From assembly GCA_000153145.1 (NCBI GenBank), contig CH672415.1, positions 1,484,767 through 1,548,766 of the forward strand: DNA of 64,000 bases. Direction: 5' to 3'. The notes under the pieces are model-generated. The model worked only from the letters and a program-made list of their open reading frames with translations. It did no database searches and had not been told where the DNA came from. Numbering within the stretch: position 1 is the stretch's first letter; the number at the start of each line of letters is the position of its first letter. The DNA comes from a marine actinobacterium PHSC20C1 (GTDB taxonomy: Bacteria > Actinomycetota > Actinomycetes > Actinomycetales > Microbacteriaceae). The position numbers and the translations under genes were made by a program. Shown piece by piece: positions 60,791 through 64,000 of the stretch.

Positions 60791-61804
60791 CTAGGGGTTT
60801 GCTGTGAGTCCTGCCGCACGGTTCTTCGAGGCCAGTGCGCCGAACGCTTCCCAGATCAATCGATGGGCGTTGTTCACCGTGATATCGGCGTGGTCATAGG
60901 CCGGCGCGACCTCCATGACATCGAAACCGACGACATCCATTTCGAGCACAATTTGGCGGATGATGCGCAGTAAATCAATGGGGGCGAAGCCTCCCGGTTC
61001 TGGCGTTCCTGTCGCAGGGGCAAAGCCAGGGTCGAGCACATCGATGTCTATAGAGATGTAGACCTTGGATGCTCGAGCTTTCGCTGCTGCAATGATGTCG
61101 GGAATTACGGCCTTGACGCCACGCTCCCAAAATTCTTGCATCATGAAGTGCTTGAGGCCGTTGTCGCGCATCCACTTCTGGTCTTCTTCGCCTGGCCAAT
61201 AGCCACGCAATCCAACTTGCAAGAAGTTGGGGCCGGGAATCGCACCAGACTCAATGAGTCGACGCATGGGGGTTCCATGGCTGGCGAGGTTGCCTTCCAG
61301 AATGTTTGCGGTGTCGGCGTGGGCATCGAAATGGATCATGACGACATTGCCGAAGCCGTGGTGTTCGGCAACCGCGGTTGCTGCTGGCCATGTAATCGAA
61401 TGGTCGCCGCCGATGATGAAGGGCACGATTCCGCGACTAGCGACTTCAGCCACGCGTTTGTGAATGGCCGCCTTCGATAGTTCCCACATCCCGTGGCTCG
61501 TGATGGCGTCCCCGTAGTCAACAACATCAAGGTGGTCGAAGATCTCGACGCCGAGGTCGAGGTGATAGGTACCGGGGTCGTAGGCACTGGCACGAAGGGC
61601 ACGCGGACCAAAGCGTGCGCCTGGCCGATTGGTTGTGCTGTCATCCCACGGCGCGCCAACAACAGCAATGTCAGGTTTCCACGCGTCTAGCTGTTCTGGC
61701 TCGCTCAGCATGGGTCGCATGCCAAACGTGGCTGGGCCTACATAGGACTGAGCGTTCAATTGCGCTTGCAAGTGAGGGGGTAGCTCACGATTCACATCGA
61801 CCAT
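60791..61804 (-). CDS. speB: Agmatinase-type ureohydrolase
   Basis: Manganese ureohydrolase that likely splits agmatine into putrescine and urea. All metal motifs are intact in the 337 residues: IIGGDHSITWP, IHFDAHADTANILEG and YISIDIDVLDPGFAPATGTP followed by EPGGFAP, the usual agmatinase signature. Guanidinobutyrase or proclavaminate-amidinohydrolase activity cannot be excluded. It ends before the rpoB promoter region and is divergent from a spermidine-synthase-fold gene, so a polyamine role is plausible. It differs from the hutG paralogue, where the GGDH His is Asn. Confidence 0.86.
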   Translation of the reverse strand: MVDVNRELPPHLQAQLNAQSYVGPATFGMRPMLSEPEQLDAWKPDIAVVGAPWDDSTTNRPGARFGPRALRASAYDPGTYHLDLGVEIFDHLDVVDYGDAITSHGMWELSKAAIHKRVAEVASRGIVPFIIGGDHSITWPAATAVAEHHGFGNVVMIHFDAHADTANILEGNLASHGTPMRRLIESGAIPGPNFLQVGLRGYWPGEEDQKWMRDNGLKHFMMQEFWERGVKAVIPDIIAAAKARASKVYISIDIDVLDPGFAPATGTPEPGGFAPIDLLRIIRQIVLEMDVVGFDVMEVAPAYDHADITVNNAHRLIWEAFGALASKNRAAGLTANP

Positions 61805-61891
61805 GCTTCACCGTAGCGTCTGGCCCAGCACTCAGGTGCTGCGGCGCTTCGGCGGCAACAACATGCACGGGATTGTGGCAAGGTCAATAAC

Positions 61892-62758
61892 ATGGCCGAG
61901 CACCCCACAATCACCCTCGCACTCAGCGGCCACCGTGCGGAAATCGCCCCTGACCGCTGGACGCCAGGCGCATTCACCCTCACTGTCGACGGCACACCGC
62001 AATCTCACGTAAACATGGATGACCCGAGCGAGTTGTTTTTCGAGTACGTGCAGCGCATGGGCCATGTCATTGACCAACTCTCGACACCGGGTGCACCGAT
62101 CACCGCAGTGCATCTCGGGGGTGGTGCACTTACTCTTCCTCGCTACGTTGAAGCCACTCGTCCTGGTTCACGCCAACAGGTCGTTGAGGTGGAGACGGAT
62201 CTCGTTGACTTTGTTCGCACGCAACTTCCGTGGTCAAAGCAGGCATCCATTCGCGTTCGACACGGTGATGCACGCGAGGTTCTTGGCAAATTTCCCCCGG
62301 GCCTGCGCGGTTCGGTTGATCTACTGGTGGTTGACATCTTTAGCGGCGCACGCACTCCAGCCCATGTCACGAGTCTCGAGTTCTATACCGAAGCTATGAC
62401 CTTGCTCGCCCCCAAAGGCGTCATCGTCGTCAATGTCGCCGATGGCCCTGGCTTAGCTTTCGCCCGTAGTCAGGCCGCAACCCTCAAGCACACCGTCGGA
62501 CATGTCGCTGCGCTCGCCGAAACGCAGATCCTCAAGGGTCGACGATTCGGCAACATCGTTCTGATGGGGTCACCCTCAGCCTTGCCCCTGCATTGGATGC
62601 CTCGCCTTTTGGCTGGAGGTCCCCACCCATCCAAGGTGGTCGCCGGCATCGAGCTGCTCGACTTTATTGGCAGTTCACCGGTCGTTACGGACGAAACTGC
62701 GGTCAAATCACCCCCTCCGGCCAAAAGTATTTTTCAGGTCAAACCGGGGCGTGGATAG
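61892..62758 (+). CDS. Spermidine-synthase-fold protein
   Basis: A 288-residue class I methyltransferase-fold protein related to aminopropyltransferases. The nucleotide-binding loop is AVHLGGGALTLPRYV, followed by the acidic strand end VVEVETDLVDF and the fold motif LLVVDIFSGARTPAHVTS. The GGGDG of true spermidine synthases is not matched, so polyamine synthesis should not be assumed. It is divergent from the agmatinase gene, 87 bases apart. AAGG stands before the ATG at 61892. The C-terminal residues overlap a terminator hairpin. Confidence 0.75.
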   Translation: MAEHPTITLALSGHRAEIAPDRWTPGAFTLTVDGTPQSHVNMDDPSELFFEYVQRMGHVIDQLSTPGAPITAVHLGGGALTLPRYVEATRPGSRQQVVEVETDLVDFVRTQLPWSKQASIRVRHGDAREVLGKFPPGLRGSVDLLVVDIFSGARTPAHVTSLEFYTEAMTLLAPKGVIVVNVADGPGLAFARSQAATLKHTVGHVAALAETQILKGRRFGNIVLMGSPSALPLHWMPRLLAGGPHPSKVVAGIELLDFIGSSPVVTDETAVKSPPPAKSIFQVKPGRG

Positions 62759-62773
62759 ACCGTTCCACCCCCG
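62745..62773 (+). terminator. Hairpin over the stop of the spermidine-synthase-like gene
   Basis: CGGGG-C-GTGGA pairs with TCCAC-CCCCG (one bulged base) across an eight-base loop that contains the TAG stop. A pyrimidine run is lacking, so termination strength is uncertain. Confidence 0.45.
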
Positions 62774-62781
62774 TGAAACGC

Positions 62782-62967
62782 TTGTACCCCGATTTTGAAG
62801 ACGCGAATGGGGTACAAAACGTGTCCCCCTCTCGCCTGTTTTCGGCGACTTCCGCGTAAAACCGGGGTATTTCGTACCCCAATCGCATTCTTCTAGTCCC
62901 CCAAGGTGCGGACTCGAATTGCCCCCCATTACTGGGGACTGTCCTCCATAGTGAGGACAGATAGGTT
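62782..62967 (+). promoter_or_regulatory. Palindrome-rich upstream region of the SipW-type genes
   Basis: Within the 355-base gap 62759-63113, which has no gene, lie four dyads: TTGTACCCC/GGGGTACAA (62782-62790 with 62809-62817), GGGGTA-N5-TACCCC (62864-62880), CCCC-N6-GGGG (62924-62937) and TGTCCTC-N6-GAGGACA (62940-62959). The last is followed at once by TAGGTT (62962-62967), a possible -10 with no good -35, which suggests activator control. The remaining 146 bases before the start show nothing clear. Confidence 0.5.
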
Positions 62968-63113
62968 TAGTTCAGAAGTTGAACGCGGAGCCCGAAACTT
63001 TGCGTAGCACCACCGAAATGCAGGAACCCGAAACCAGCACCCAGCTTCTTGAATCCAGATAACCCGATCCACAATCACTCCCGGCCAGCCGCACTGCGCC
63101 GCGAAAGGAAATC

Positions 63114-63668
63114 ATGAACAAGCTCGTAAAAGGCTCCATCGCAGGCGCAGCAGGTATCGCATTGCTCCTCGGTGGCGCAGGAACCCTCGCTACTTGGAAC
63201 TCCGCAGTAACGGTTGCCGCTCCCGGCAGCATCAGCGCAGGAACACTCGACATCGTCGCAACCACCGGCGCTGCCGATGGTTGGAAGCTTGGCTCGGCTG
63301 CAACAGTCGCATCGCCTGCTGGCTTCAAGATCGTTCCTGGCGACACCGTCACTTACACGAAGACCTTCAACGTGACCGCAACGGGCGACAACCTCAGTGC
63401 AGGCATTGCACTCGGCACGCTCGCAATCGCACCGGCCAACTCGGCCACCGCCGTAGACACCGCGCTCGCAGCAGCGCTGACCAAATCTGCCGCTTTCACC
63501 GTCAACGGTGTCACGGCAACTTCGATCAGCCCGGCAGTAGGAACGCAGCCTGTAGTTGTGACCGTAACGATCACGTACCCGAAGAGCACGACCGCTGGTG
63601 CAGAGAACACGTCGAAGCTCGGCGCCGTTTCGCTCAGCAACTTCAGCGTCACGCTCACACAGAACTAG
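63114..63668 (+). CDS. SipW-dependent-type exported protein
   Basis: A 184-residue secreted protein with the alternate signal peptide used by SipW-type signal peptidases: MNKLVKGSIAGAAGIALLLG, then the region AGTLATWNSAVTVAAPGSI followed by the family-typical SISAGTLDI. The rest is Ala/Thr/Val-rich and probably all beta (VTYTKTFNVTATGDNLSAG), without Cys, as in TasA/CalY-related surface proteins. GAAAGGA precedes the ATG. A second protein of the same class follows after 93 bases. It may be a matrix or surface-fibre subunit; this is inferred from family resemblance. Confidence 0.82.
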   Translation: MNKLVKGSIAGAAGIALLLGGAGTLATWNSAVTVAAPGSISAGTLDIVATTGAADGWKLGSAATVASPAGFKIVPGDTVTYTKTFNVTATGDNLSAGIALGTLAIAPANSATAVDTALAAALTKSAAFTVNGVTATSISPAVGTQPVVVTVTITYPKSTTAGAENTSKLGAVSLSNFSVTLTQN

Positions 63669-63680
63669 TTTTACCCCGCT

Positions 63681-63709
63681 GGGTGTGCGGTCTGGGGGGA
63701 CGCACACCC
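63681..63709 (+). terminator. Hairpin between the two SipW-type genes
   Basis: GGGTGTGCG (63681-63689) pairs perfectly with CGCACACCC (63701-63709) over an 11-base loop, then a CT-rich run follows. It could be a partial terminator giving the first gene higher expression than the second. Confidence 0.6.
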
Positions 63710-63761
63710 GGCAATCCTCTTCTTCACCATCACATACTTCTCGTCTGAAAGGCGGTGCACC

Positions 63762-64000
63762 ATGAACACTTCAACAGTTCGCGACTCGCACCGCCTTCAG
63801 ATCGTTAAGAACAGCCTCCAACACCGTGCAGCTGCTGCATTCTCTGGCCTCGGCCGTGGAGCGTTTGGCACCATGAAAGCTGCTGCCGTGCTGGTGATCG
63901 CCATTTCACTCGGCCTCATCGGTACTGGCGGAACCTACGCCTACTTGAACTCCTCGATCAACGCAGCGCCCGCATCAACCATCAGCGCCGGTACCGCCGG
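63762..64000 (+). CDS. SipW-dependent-type exported protein, partial
   Basis: Incomplete at the right edge: 79 whole codons from the ATG at 63762, preceded by AAAGGCGG. It opens MNTSTVRDSHRLQIVKNSLQ with a long basic N-terminal region, then the hydrophobic core MKAAAVLVIAISLGLIGTGG and TYAYLNSSINAAPASTISAG, sharing the cleavage region and ISAGT motif with the preceding gene. The SipW-type peptidase and a possible sortase or further subunit genes may follow outside the window. Confidence 0.75.
   Translation, partial: MNTSTVRDSHRLQIVKNSLQHRAAAAFSGLGRGAFGTMKAAAVLVIAISLGLIGTGGTYAYLNSSINAAPASTISAGTA

Overview
The window is chromosomal DNA of a high-GC Gram-positive actinobacterium, most likely a member of the Microbacteriaceae. 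Supporting signs are the S10/spc/alpha and str/rpo ribosomal superoperon order, Ala/Lys/Glu-rich tails on many ribosomal proteins, GTG and TTG starts on core genes, strong AGGAG-type ribosome binding sites, LacI/IclR/MtlR-type regulators, SipW-dependent exported proteins and a type IV pilus set without an outer-membrane secretin. The genus is inference. No tRNA, rRNA, insertion sequence, prophage or CRISPR array was seen.

Layout by coordinate; most genes are on the minus strand. 1-2389: sugar-type ABC substrate-binding lipoprotein divergent from a LacI repressor, with two LacI-like palindromes between them. 2454-6755: alpha end of the superoperon (truA, rplQ, rpoA, rpsK, rpsM, rpmJ, infA). 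6769-12530: mannitol PTS cluster (mtlD, mtlF, mtlA, ptsH, an orphan IIB) divergent from the activator mtlR. 12527-24324: adk, secY and the complete spc and S10 operons up to rpsJ. 24765-30832: histidine utilisation (hutI, hutG, hutU, hutH) divergent from an IclR regulator. 30906-35509: str operon (tuf, fusA, rpsG, rpsL) with a clear promoter. 35566-49999: a membrane protein of unknown function and a type IV pilus cluster (pilO, N, M, D, three pilin-like minor components, pilA, pilC, pilT, pilB) preceded by a Cys-rich unknown. 50200-53041: response regulator, histidine kinase and a degenerate kinase-like membrane protein, all translationally coupled. 53129-60579: rpoC and rpoB. 60791-62758: agmatinase-type ureohydrolase divergent from a spermidine-synthase-fold protein. 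62759-64000: a palindrome-rich promoter region and two SipW-type exported proteins, the second cut by the window edge.

The classical order rpoB-rpoC-str-S10-spc-alpha is kept, but accessory modules sit at its seams: the two-component and pilus block between rpoC and rpsL, hut between tuf and rpsJ, and mannitol PTS between adk and infA, where map is usually found. The items most worth following up are the response regulator / kinase / pseudo-kinase cassette beside the pilus genes, a shared CCCCTCA-N3/4-TGGGG element upstream of pilB and pilA with a related element before the SipW gene, the Cys-rich unknown upstream of pilB, and the PilT-type ATPase with a disordered N-terminal extension of roughly 300 residues.
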